From Porphyromonas pogonae (GTDB lineage: Bacteria > Bacteroidota > Bacteroidia > Bacteroidales > Porphyromonadaceae), in assembly GCF_036320655.1 (NCBI RefSeq), contig NZ_CP143258.1:1550001-1614000 (forward strand): 64,000 nucleotides of DNA, written 5' to 3'. A program made the translations under genes and the position numbers. This document shows positions 1 through 7,958 of this stretch, piece by piece; position 1 is the stretch's first letter; each line of letters opens with the position of its first letter. The notes under the pieces were generated by a model. It did no database searches. It saw only the letters and a list, made by a program, of their open reading frames with translations, and had not been told where the DNA came from.

Positions 1-53
1 TTGCTATGAATCATCCTGAAGCATTCAAAGCTATCGTTGCTAAGGTAAAATAA
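1..53 (+). CDS. 3' end of an unidentified gene
   Basis: Only the last 16 codons are in the window, reading AMNHPEAFKAIVAKVK and a TAA stop at 51-53. A good intrinsic terminator begins 28 bases later, which supports this being a real gene end. The stretch is too short for me to assign a family. Confidence 0.55.
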   Translation, partial: AMNHPEAFKAIVAKVK

Positions 54-80
54 TATACCTTATTTCGATAAAATATAAAA

Positions 81-120
81 GAGCGGGACAATGTGTTACT
101 ACTTTGTCTCGTTTTTTATT
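81..120 (+). terminator. Intrinsic terminator after the first gene
   Basis: The arms at 84-91 (CGGGACAA) and 104-111 (TTGTCTCG) pair with one G-U, with a 12-base loop, and six T residues follow directly. It sits just after the partial gene that ends at 53. Confidence 0.8.
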
Positions 121-203
121 TGTATTAATATATATGAAACTTGATAAAGAGAGTGAAGATCCCCGATACAGACCTTTACTATCAATTCCATCAAACGTTT
201 TAC

Positions 204-257
204 TCAAATAATCAAATCTGAAATGATTCCCTTAAATTGCTCCTGTGTAAGTTTCAT
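204..257 (-). pseudogene. Possible gene remnant (17 codons, then an in-frame stop)
   Basis: On the minus strand an ATG at 257 opens MKLTQEQFKGIISDLII and then a TGA. The same frame stays open after the stop, past 130. The peptide has the look of a real N-terminus, so this may be a decayed or fragmentary gene. It is equally possible that it is chance. I recognise no family. Confidence 0.15.
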
Positions 258-399
258 ATTGTTATTCTTTTTTTGTCCAAAAATCTAAGATAACATTCTT
301 GAGTCTTGCACACTTTTGGGATAGTATCTTAAGGCTAATCTTTATATCAATTAGCCTATTTTTTGATTTGCAAATTTATCTGTAACACTCCTAATAGTT

Positions 400-882
400 C
401 TAATACTTTCCTACGGGTTTACCATCTTTTATTCTGATGATTCTTTGATTGTTACTTCCTCTCCATAGAAGAGTGGGGTCATAGAGCTCTGAAATGTATG
501 GACCATCGATCAATGTATCTATATATTGCAACGGCTCAGATAGGTTTTTATCTTGCATTATCTCTTCTATGGTATATCCTGTGTAGCACCAAATTTTTAA
601 TTTGCATTGAGATTTAAGGTTTCTGAGTAACTCAGTCAGTTCACTTGGATTATAAAAGGGATCTCCTCCGGAAATTGTAATACCGTCAAGCAAGGGGTTA
701 GCATTGATCTCATCAATGATTTGCTCAATCATAAAATCAGTCAGGGGAATACCTGCAAGCGGATTCCAACTTTCGGGGTTATGACAGCCTTTGCATGCAT
801 GCCTACATCCTGAAAGGTAAATAGAATAGCGTAACCCCGGACCATCAATGATAGTCTCGCGATATATATTCAAAAGATTCAC
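400..882 (-). CDS. nrdG: Anaerobic ribonucleotide reductase-activating protein
   Basis: This is the radical-SAM activase (160 aa) that uses S-adenosylmethionine and a 4Fe-4S cluster to place the glycyl radical on NrdD. The cluster motif CX3CX2C is at C26, C30 and C33, and the GGDP motif that helps bind SAM is at 72-75. The only in-frame start is GTG at 882, since the frame closes upstream inside nrdD before any ATG. A purine-rich AAGAAAGGG lies a little upstream. It follows nrdD by 37 bases on the same strand, the usual order of the pair, and both are probably on one transcript. Length is normal for the family. Confidence 0.95.
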   Translation of the reverse strand: MNLLNIYRETIIDGPGLRYSIYLSGCRHACKGCHNPESWNPLAGIPLTDFMIEQIIDEINANPLLDGITISGGDPFYNPSELTELLRNLKSQCKLKIWCYTGYTIEEIMQDKNLSEPLQYIDTLIDGPYISELYDPTLLWRGSNNQRIIRIKDGKPVGKY

Positions 883-919
883 CCTGTGATATCCCTTTCT
901 TAATTCTGTAAATTGGCAA

Positions 920-3328
920 TTAGTGGTGTTTTACTCTGTCATGCTCTTCAGCTTGCTTGGCACTGTTCCAGCTATCAAGACTTCCTGTAAGATATCCCGT
1001 AATACGTCTGAGACGTGCTATCTGATCACTCTTGCATACAGGACATTTATCGTAGATTACTCCTTTGTATCCACAATTTTGACAAGTATCTACAGGGTGG
1101 TTAATGGAGCCATAGCCTATCTCTGCTTCTTTCATTGTACGTACAATTTTTAGAATTACTGAAACATTCTTTTTGGCTTCACCATCAAGTTCTACATAAG
1201 TAATATGGCCTCCACGTGTGATAGCATGGAAAGGTGCTTCACGTTTGATTTTTTCGAACATCCCAATATTTTCTTGTACATCGACATGGAATGAGTTTAC
1301 ATAATAATCTTTGTCTGTAACCCCCGGGATAATACCGTATTTCTTACGATCGATCTTTGTGAATCTGCCTGAGAGACCTTCAGCAGGAGTCGCTAAAACC
1401 GAATAGTTGAGATGATACTTGCGTTTGTACTCTTCCACTACATCATTGATCACCATAATGGCATCATAGAGAGTTTGCCATGCCAGATCATTGTGCCCAT
1501 GCCCTTCTCCGTAAAGAGCTACCATAGCATTGTGCCCCCCAATGAATCCGATACCGAGTGTCCCACTATTGATTACGTCTCCCACTTCATCTTGCATAGA
1601 GAGTTTAGCTCCACCTTTCCAAACGTCGTTACCCATCATAAAGGGGAACTGTCTTGCTAAGGCTGTGCGTTGATATTGGTATCTGTCATAGAGTTGATCA
1701 GCAATTAAAGTGGACATTCTACGCACTCCTTCTAAGAACATGATACGGGCTTCCTTTTGTATTTTGTGCTTGTCAGCATCAGGATACATTTCTTCTGTTT
1801 CCCTACGAGCTTGTATGGCTATACGCGGCATGTTCATAGAAGTGAACGAAAGATTACCTCTTCCTACAGAGCTTTTTTCGCCATTAAGGTTTTCAAATAC
1901 TCTGGTGCGACAACCCATAGTTGCTATCTCATAGAGGTAACGCTTAGGGTCATCTGCTCTCCATTTTTCATTTATATTATATTGGGTGTCAAGAAATACA
2001 AAATTTGGGAAAAGTGCTTTTGCTGTAGTGCGGCATGATTCTATAAGGAGGTCGAAGTTGGGAGTCTCGAACACAATGTCGCCTTTAAGTGCCGCATCGA
2101 AATCTTCCATTGCTTTCTCATAGTCCGCATCACAATAATTTATACCTTCTTTTACCTTGAAAATTTGGATAGGAAAGATAGGCACCTCACCTTTTCCAAG
2201 CCCTTCTTCTGTTGCTTTCAGTAACTCTCTGATGAGCATACGTCCTTCCAGACTCGTATCTGTACCATAATTAATAGAACTAAAGACTACCTGATTGCCT
2301 CCTCTTGAATGCATTGTATTCAAGTTGTGTATGAAGCCCTCCATAGCTTGGTGTGTATCTTTAGAAGTGTTGGCGTATGAATGCCTCAATGCGGCTCTGA
2401 CATCTTCTTGGGAGAAGTTAAACCCCGCTTTATTTAGTTCTTCGTTTATCCTATGGGCTTCCTCATCCGAATCCATAAGCTTTGGCTCTATGGTGCGAAC
2501 AGTTTCTTTCAATAGGGTTTGTTGTTCTGTAGATGGTGCTTTGAGACCGTTTTGCAGTTCCAAAATAAAGGCCAAACGTTCTGTCAGATGTTTTATAAAT
2601 GTTTTTCTGACCCCCGGCGCCATAAAGAAGTCAAAAGCAGGGATAGCTTGTCCTCCGTGTTGCTCATTCTGATTGGTTTGGAATACTATCGTAGCCAGCG
2701 TGGCATAGCTTTGAATATTCTGAGGCGTGCGTATGCTGCCGTTTTTAGTCTTGAATCCTCTTTCAAAAATATCTTCAAGGTCATATTGTACACAAGTCGT
2801 CGTTTTTGTGGGGTAGTAGTCCAAATCATGTATATGAATATCTCCGTGCTTATGAGCTCTGCTGTAAGTAAGAGGTAGAAGATACTTAGTTGTATAATCT
2901 TTGGTTACTTCAGAAGCAAAAGTCATCATTTGACCTGCAGGAGTATGAGCGCTCATATTAGCATTGCCGAGATTGACATCATTTTTTTCGATGGATACTA
3001 TGCCGTCCATAGTATGCTTGAGTGATGTCCTCTTATCACGCTCTACATTCCTCCATTCACGATAGATAATATATTTCTTTGCAATGTACGTATTATAGTT
3101 CATCAGCTCACGTTCCACAAGATCTTGTACTTCTTCTACAGCCAAAGTTGCATCCTGAGCTATCATTACATTATATTGTATTGATTGTATAATTTGCTCT
3201 AATCTTTTGGAGTCCTCTTGCACGCCGCCGGCACGGAAAGCCTTAATGATCGCTTGTCGTATCTTATCTCCGTTGAATGGCTGACGGCTTCCGTCACGCT
3301 TGATGATATATAGTTCTACGTCTTGCAT
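920..3328 (-). CDS. nrdD: Anaerobic (class III) ribonucleoside-triphosphate reductase
   Basis: This glycyl-radical enzyme reduces NTPs to dNTPs without oxygen, so the cell can make DNA precursors anaerobically. The 802-aa protein starts with an ATP-cone regulatory domain (about residues 1-95), then the ten-stranded barrel. It ends with a zinc site (C749, C752, C762, C765) and the radical motif RxxGY with Gly778. All diagnostic residues are intact. ATG at 3328; the promoter-like TAACTTTG at 3462-3469 lies about 130 bases upstream. nrdG follows directly. I did not see an NrdR box. Confidence 0.97.
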   Translation of the reverse strand: MQDVELYIIKRDGSRQPFNGDKIRQAIIKAFRAGGVQEDSKRLEQIIQSIQYNVMIAQDATLAVEEVQDLVERELMNYNTYIAKKYIIYREWRNVERDKRTSLKHTMDGIVSIEKNDVNLGNANMSAHTPAGQMMTFASEVTKDYTTKYLLPLTYSRAHKHGDIHIHDLDYYPTKTTTCVQYDLEDIFERGFKTKNGSIRTPQNIQSYATLATIVFQTNQNEQHGGQAIPAFDFFMAPGVRKTFIKHLTERLAFILELQNGLKAPSTEQQTLLKETVRTIEPKLMDSDEEAHRINEELNKAGFNFSQEDVRAALRHSYANTSKDTHQAMEGFIHNLNTMHSRGGNQVVFSSINYGTDTSLEGRMLIRELLKATEEGLGKGEVPIFPIQIFKVKEGINYCDADYEKAMEDFDAALKGDIVFETPNFDLLIESCRTTAKALFPNFVFLDTQYNINEKWRADDPKRYLYEIATMGCRTRVFENLNGEKSSVGRGNLSFTSMNMPRIAIQARRETEEMYPDADKHKIQKEARIMFLEGVRRMSTLIADQLYDRYQYQRTALARQFPFMMGNDVWKGGAKLSMQDEVGDVINSGTLGIGFIGGHNAMVALYGEGHGHNDLAWQTLYDAIMVINDVVEEYKRKYHLNYSVLATPAEGLSGRFTKIDRKKYGIIPGVTDKDYYVNSFHVDVQENIGMFEKIKREAPFHAITRGGHITYVELDGEAKKNVSVILKIVRTMKEAEIGYGSINHPVDTCQNCGYKGVIYDKCPVCKSDQIARLRRITGYLTGSLDSWNSAKQAEEHDRVKHH

Positions 3329-3461
3329 GATTATCTATTGTTTAATTGTTTTTAAATTGTTCTATTAAAAAGACTTGTGCGATGCCTTCCTTCATTAGAG
3401 TTACATTGATTATTCCTTGTAAGCAGATATTCAAAATGCTTTATTTTGCTTAGCCTTGAAG

Positions 3462-3469
3462 CAAAGTTA
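3462..3469 (-). promoter_or_regulatory. Likely -7 element of the nrdD promoter
   Basis: TAACTTTG read on the minus strand matches the Bacteroidota -7 consensus TAnnTTTG. The -33 TTG is not well placed: the nearest clear TTG is about 26 bases upstream, further than usual. This predicts a 5' leader of about 130 bases for nrdD. Confidence 0.45.
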
Positions 3470-3739
3470 GATAAAAAAAATCATCATTTGACCCTCAAAA
3501 ACTATCAAGAAACTGTTGTTTTTTAAGATAATTTTTCATCACCGACCTAACTTATTGTCTTTCAATTTTGTCGATTTTTACTGATGTTTTTACGTTTTTC
3601 AATTAAATTTTCAGCCTACTTTCTATTTGTCTAAAATAGTTTTTTTTGATTAGAATTCATAATTAACGGCTCTCTTTTTATGTTAATAATTTGAAAAAAT
3701 AGATATGTAATGAATATATATTGTCTGCTATCCTTTTTG

Positions 3740-3926
3740 GAGACCGTTGCATAGCAGGCAAATTGCTTCGTTGCTTGCGAGATTCGCACTTGGTCATTTA
3801 CCGGAAGTAAACTCCCTGTGCACTCACTCTTAGCGCCTTGCACTTTACCCTCTCTGCCCGGTCAAAGTGTCTTTTGTCGGTTTTGCCTCCAAAATCCACG
3901 AGACTGTTGACTTTTGCAGCAGTCTC
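3740..3926 (+). mobile_element. 187-bp MITE, copy A, with 5-bp target duplication
   Basis: The element starts GAGACCGTTGCA and ends with the inverted counterpart GCAGCAGTCTC. TTTTG occurs directly on both sides (3735-3739 and 3927-3931), a perfect 5-bp target site duplication. The interior is nearly identical to copy B at 27773-27959, which is the same length, and to the truncated copy C at 51638-51769. The right end forms a hairpin of its own (GAGACTGTTG pairing with CAGCAGTCTC). No transposase is encoded. The ends match those of the IS at 53311 (13 of the first 15 bases), so that element's transposase is the likely mobiliser. Confidence 0.85.
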
Positions 3927-3947
3927 TTTTGAGCTCATTTTAGTTTG

Positions 3948-3996
3948 TAAAAAAGATAATCCCCTATAATACATTATAAGTACTACAGGGGATTAT
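3948..3996 (-). terminator. Terminator of the M13 peptidase gene
   Basis: The arms ATAATCCCCT (3956-3965) and AGGGGATTAT (3987-3996) are perfectly complementary. On the minus strand the hairpin is followed by CTTTTTTA. It lies about 45 bases past the peptidase stop codon. Confidence 0.8.
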
Positions 3997-4041
3997 TTAG
4001 TTAAGCTTTACTTCAGTCCTGATATCAGACGCATGTAGCTT

Positions 4042-6090
4042 TTACCATACTACTACACGTTTTTCAGGAGCTAAGTACATTTTGTCTTCAGGCTTGATGC
4101 TGAAAGCTTCATAGAAAGGATCTATATTTTTCAGAGCCTGATTTACTCTCCATTTACCTAAGCTATGTACATCCATCTTGGTCAGACGAAGGATTTCTTC
4201 CGGTCTGATATTTTGCCCCCAAAGACGAGCATATGCAATAAAGAAACGTTGATCAGGAGTAAATCCGTCGATAGGATCAGCCTTTGTATCTTTGGATGCA
4301 TTTTTGAATGCCATATAAGAAATAAGGAGTCCACCTTGATCGGCAATGTTTTCACCTAAAGTAAGCTCTCCATTGGCATGTACGCCATCAGCAACCAATA
4401 TTTCACTGTACTGATCAGCTAATTTCTTACTTGCTTCATTGAATTTTTTACTATCGTCCTCTGTCCACCAGTCATTGAGATTCCCGTTTTTGTCGAAGTT
4501 ACGACCTTGGTCATCAAATCCGTGAGTCATTTCGTGACCGATAACTACACCTATAGCACCATAATTGACTGCATCATCAGCATCCATATTGAAGAATGGA
4601 GGTTGCAATATACCTGCTGGGAAGCATATTTCGTTGGTTGTGGGGTTATAATATGCATTTACAGTCTGAGGAGCCATTTGCCACTCTGTACGATCAACCT
4701 TTTTTCCTAGACGGCTCATATTATCTTGGTGTTCAAAACTTCTGGCTGATAATAGGTTTTCGTAGTAAGACTTGTTTTCGTCTATCTCGAGTTTACTATA
4801 ATCTTTCCATTTATCAGGATAGCCTATTTTAATAACAAAGCTATTGAGCTTCTCCAATGCTTTCTGTTTGGTTTCGCTACCCATCCACGAAAGACCTTTG
4901 ATGCGCTCCCCGAGTGCTGTTTGGAGATTTTTCACCAATTTGAGCATTTTGTCTTTAGCTTCTTTGGGGAAATATTTTTTTACATATATTTCACCCAAGG
5001 CTTCAGGTAATAATCCGTCTACAACATCAACAGATCTTTTCCAGCGAGCCTTCATCTCCATTTTACCGCTCAGTTTTTTTCCAAAGAATTCAAATTGTGC
5101 TTTTTGGAAATCATCGCTCAAAGCAGAAGCTGCGTCGTTGATTTCTTGAGCAACCATCCAATCTTTTATCTCTTCGATATTAGCCTTAGCAAACCATTTA
5201 TCGAATTTCGTAAAGTAGTCAAGTTGGCTTACGTTCATACTATCCAATGAGCCTAGATCTCTACCTTCAAAATACCCTTTCCAGTCAAAGCCCTTGTTTT
5301 CGTCAACGAACTTCTTCACCTTCAGCATGTGGTAGTTTTTGTACGTGTCTCTAAGCTCTGTACTGCTGTAAGAAATTTGTGCCAACTCTGTTTCGACTTT
5401 CAAATTATTTTTAGCAATTCTATCTATAGCAGAAGCATCGTATCCAGCCAACTGTGCTATCTTTTGAACATATTTGACATAGCCTTCACGTATAGACTTC
5501 ATTTCAGGGGTATTTTCCACATAATAGTCTTTGCTCCCTAGTCCAAGCCCTGTTTGTGCCAAATTGAAAACATTCATATCGCTGTTTACAAGGTCAGCTG
5601 AGACATAAGATGTAAACAAAGCACTTCCATACATCTTATCCTTTTTTGAGGCATATTTTATAATATCCTCTTTTGTTTTCAAATCCTGTATTTCTTGTAG
5701 CTCAGGCTTGATTGGTTCTACACCTAGCTTGTTGCGTTGAGCACTATCCATCGCCTGACGATACAACGTACCCACTCTATATTCGTTCGAGCCTTTTTTT
5801 GATTCTTTGGCTGATAGCTCTTCTACAATAGAGTGTATTCTTTCTTGTGCGCTATCACGTAGCAAGTCAAATGATCCGAATCGACTATACTCTGGCTTTA
5901 GAGGATTATTTTTCATCCAGTTACCATTGCAATACTGATAGAAATCATCTTGGGGACGTGCTGTAGTATCTAAAGCCGTCAGATCAATTGCGGGTACTTT
6001 GTGCATCTTTTCTGATGTCTTTTCCCCTCCGCATGATGTAAGTACAAGAGCTCCTATCAATGCGGGAGTTAAAATTGAGATTTTCTTCAT
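4042..6090 (-). CDS. pepO: M13 family zinc metallopeptidase, PepO/neprilysin-like lipoprotein
   Basis: This is a cell-envelope endopeptidase (682 aa) of the neprilysin family, which cleaves oligopeptides and in Porphyromonas has endothelin-converting activity. The signal peptide ends in the lipobox LTSC, so it should be lipid-anchored. The zinc site is complete: HEMTH at 519-523 and the ExxxD ligand motif in GENIAD (E580, D584). The C-terminus ends in VVW, as M13 enzymes typically end in a tryptophan. The nucleotidyltransferase gene lies 26 bases upstream on the same strand, so the two may be co-transcribed. A strong terminator follows. Confidence 0.95.
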   Translation of the reverse strand: MKKISILTPALIGALVLTSCGGEKTSEKMHKVPAIDLTALDTTARPQDDFYQYCNGNWMKNNPLKPEYSRFGSFDLLRDSAQERIHSIVEELSAKESKKGSNEYRVGTLYRQAMDSAQRNKLGVEPIKPELQEIQDLKTKEDIIKYASKKDKMYGSALFTSYVSADLVNSDMNVFNLAQTGLGLGSKDYYVENTPEMKSIREGYVKYVQKIAQLAGYDASAIDRIAKNNLKVETELAQISYSSTELRDTYKNYHMLKVKKFVDENKGFDWKGYFEGRDLGSLDSMNVSQLDYFTKFDKWFAKANIEEIKDWMVAQEINDAASALSDDFQKAQFEFFGKKLSGKMEMKARWKRSVDVVDGLLPEALGEIYVKKYFPKEAKDKMLKLVKNLQTALGERIKGLSWMGSETKQKALEKLNSFVIKIGYPDKWKDYSKLEIDENKSYYENLLSARSFEHQDNMSRLGKKVDRTEWQMAPQTVNAYYNPTTNEICFPAGILQPPFFNMDADDAVNYGAIGVVIGHEMTHGFDDQGRNFDKNGNLNDWWTEDDSKKFNEASKKLADQYSEILVADGVHANGELTLGENIADQGGLLISYMAFKNASKDTKADPIDGFTPDQRFFIAYARLWGQNIRPEEILRLTKMDVHSLGKWRVNQALKNIDPFYEAFSIKPEDKMYLAPEKRVVVW

Positions 6091-6116
6091 AAATAAATTA
6101 AAATTAGTTTGAGGTA

Positions 6117-7019
6117 TTAGAATAACTTGTTGGGGTATTCTCCGGCTTCCACTAATTTGTTGATCTTTGCTACTACACTTTCTCTGTCAGCAGCATAAGT
6201 AACCCCAAACCATTGGGCAGGAGTATCGAGTACTTCGCACGTTGCTTTTCCTTCTTGGATAAGTTGGTTTACAACGAGGGGGATAAAGAATTCACTTTTC
6301 TTTTCATTGATATGATTTTTGAGGAATTCTTTGAAATATTCATCTGAGAAAGCAAAATAATCCGGAGTGAATCCCCACATATTCATAGATACCGGGGTGT
6401 TGTCTTCGATACATTTTTCTTCTCCGTTTTCATCTTTAAAGCAAATATGGCCATTCTTGCGTTCAATGGCTGTACGTTCCACAACACTTGTTAGGAAGTT
6501 TTTGTCATTTACTTCACAAACCCCACGAGCTACAGATCCACTCTCACTCAAGGTGTTGCCTACATGATATCCTATCATGCAATACTCACCGTGGTGTCCG
6601 TTGAGTTCTTTGAGCTTTTTAGCCAATATTTCAAAACTGCTACGGCCATAGAAGTCATCGGCATTGATGACGGCAAATGGTTCTTTTATTGTTCCGGCTG
6701 CCATCATTACGGCATGATTGGTACCCCAAGGTTTTTCTCTGTTTTCAGGGCATGTAAAGCCTTCGGGGAGATTGTCCATGTCCTGATAAACGACCTCTAC
6801 CGGGATCTTATCTTTATATTTAGATACAATTTTCTCTCGAAAGTCTTTTTCAAAAGAGCGCCTGATTACAAACACCAGTTTACCGAATCCTGCGCGAATA
6901 GCATCGTAGATGGAGTAGTCCATAATAGTTTCACCGGAAGGACCCAGTCCGTCAAGCTGTTTCAAACTTCCATAACGACTGCCCATACCTGCAGCTAATA
7001 CATAAAGAGTTGGTTTCAT
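6117..7019 (-). CDS. Sugar-nucleotide-type nucleotidyltransferase
   Basis: The 300-aa protein has the NTP-transferase signature LAAGMGSRYG at residues 8-17 and a KQ shortly after, as in glucose-1-phosphate thymidylyl/uridylyltransferases. It probably activates a sugar phosphate with an NTP, but the substrate cannot be read from sequence. I chose ATG 7019: it places the glycine-rich motif at the N-terminus as in relatives, whereas the longer frame adds 24 unrelated residues. A TAACTTTG element on the minus strand near 7095-7102 could be its promoter. The M13 peptidase gene follows after 26 bases. Confidence 0.85.
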   Translation of the reverse strand: MKPTLYVLAAGMGSRYGSLKQLDGLGPSGETIMDYSIYDAIRAGFGKLVFVIRRSFEKDFREKIVSKYKDKIPVEVVYQDMDNLPEGFTCPENREKPWGTNHAVMMAAGTIKEPFAVINADDFYGRSSFEILAKKLKELNGHHGEYCMIGYHVGNTLSESGSVARGVCEVNDKNFLTSVVERTAIERKNGHICFKDENGEEKCIEDNTPVSMNMWGFTPDYFAFSDEYFKEFLKNHINEKKSEFFIPLVVNQLIQEGKATCEVLDTPAQWFGVTYAADRESVVAKINKLVEAGEYPNKLF

Positions 7020-7958
7020 TTTGAATAATGAGATTTTTATTTGATATTTTGTATTGTTACCAATGTCTAATCTGATATGAATACATATCACACAAAGTTA
7101 ATTATTTTTGGTTACAGCATCTATTATTCTGTCAAGACTTCTTATCATCGCATCTTTTAGAATCATTTGTATTCTACAGGAAATGAAAAATAGAGTGTTA
7201 TTAAACTCTTATATGAGGCCATTGATTTATCGTTTTGCTACATTGCTGTCCCATTAAAATCTAGGATGATATTTGAAATTTACCTGGTTACATATGCGTT
7301 TCTATTCAACGGGTTTCAATTTTCAAATATGCGGTCTAAAGCAGCCCTAGATATGCATAACGATAAATTGATTTTCTGCCCACTGATAGTATTCTTAGAT
7401 GGGAACAAATTCAACTATCATATACGGGCGACTGACCTATCGTATACGGACAATCGATTTATCGTACACGGACGACAGACTTATCGTACACGGACAATCG
7501 ATTTATCGTACACGGACAACAGACCTATCATAATAGAATTTTATATCCTCAACTTCAAGCAATTTATCTCTGGATTATAACTGCAAAGAGATGAAAAAAT
7601 GAAGTTATATATCCTTCAAGTATTGATTTTAAGGACAAGATAGAGGGCCTAATTGATCATGTATAAATTTCAGGAGGCATATATAAAAGTGTTTTAAATG
7701 CGGTAAGCATAGGTTAGACTTCTTTCTACACAGCCGGGTCAAACTACATCTTATTAGCAAAACGATTAAGGTAGGGGATTGTCAGCTATAAAATGAATAT
7801 CCATGGCTCCCTTATACTGAGCAATCCTTAACTCACCGATGACAACTAAGTATTTTGCAGTCACAAGAAAAACCGCTTTATGGGTAAAGCATTAAATATC
7901 TCTTGGTAAAATAATTATATGTTCTTAAATTTGACCGATTTTAACCAATAAATATTTT
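7020..7958. other. Long non-coding stretch before the fimbrillin gene
   Basis: The region of about 940 bases contains the 22-bp repeat array at 7416-7540. A 104-codon frame at 7266-7580 reads straight through the array. Because the repeat period (22) is not a multiple of three, the frame cannot carry a repeated peptide, and I do not call it. Beyond 7541 I see AT-rich sequence without clear genes, apart from a TTAGACTT at 7712-7719 that recalls the palindrome downstream of the other two arrays. Confidence 0.6.
7416..7540 (+). repeat. 22-bp direct repeat array 1 (five units)
   Basis: There are five full units of exactly 22 bp (starts 7416, 7438, 7460, 7482, 7504), followed by the end sequence TATCATAATAGAATT at 7526. 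The conserved part of the unit is TATCnTAyACGG; the remaining ten positions vary more. Units 2 and 4 are almost identical, as are units 3 and 5. The same array, also five units and the same end sequence, occurs at 28123 and 51206. There are no spacers, so this is not CRISPR. Confidence 0.9.

Larger units (their letters stand above)
54..399. other. Intergenic region between convergent genes
   Basis: Besides the terminator at 81-120 there is a second hairpin at 332-357 (arms AGGCTAAT and ATTAGCCT) followed by a T run on the plus strand. A very short minus-strand reading frame lies at 204-257. I see no convincing gene here. Confidence 0.5.
3329..4041. other. Intergenic region holding the nrdD promoter and a MITE
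   Basis: The region holds the nrdD promoter, the 187-bp MITE at 3740-3926, and the terminator of the M13 peptidase gene at 3948-3996. A 70-codon minus-strand frame (3631-3843) reads mainly through the MITE, and I regard it as a by-product of the repeat and not a gene. Confidence 0.6.

Noticed and set aside
3631-3843. 70-codon ORF on minus
   Set aside because: More than half lies inside the MITE. The same frame is found in other MITE copies, so it follows the repeat and not a gene.
7416-7540. CRISPR array
   Set aside because: The repeat units are contiguous 22-mers without unique spacers, and there are no cas genes in the window.
7266-7580. 104-codon ORF as a repeat protein gene
   Set aside because: It runs through a 22-bp (not 3n) repeat array, the peptide shows no repeat, and no good promoter or ribosome site precedes it.
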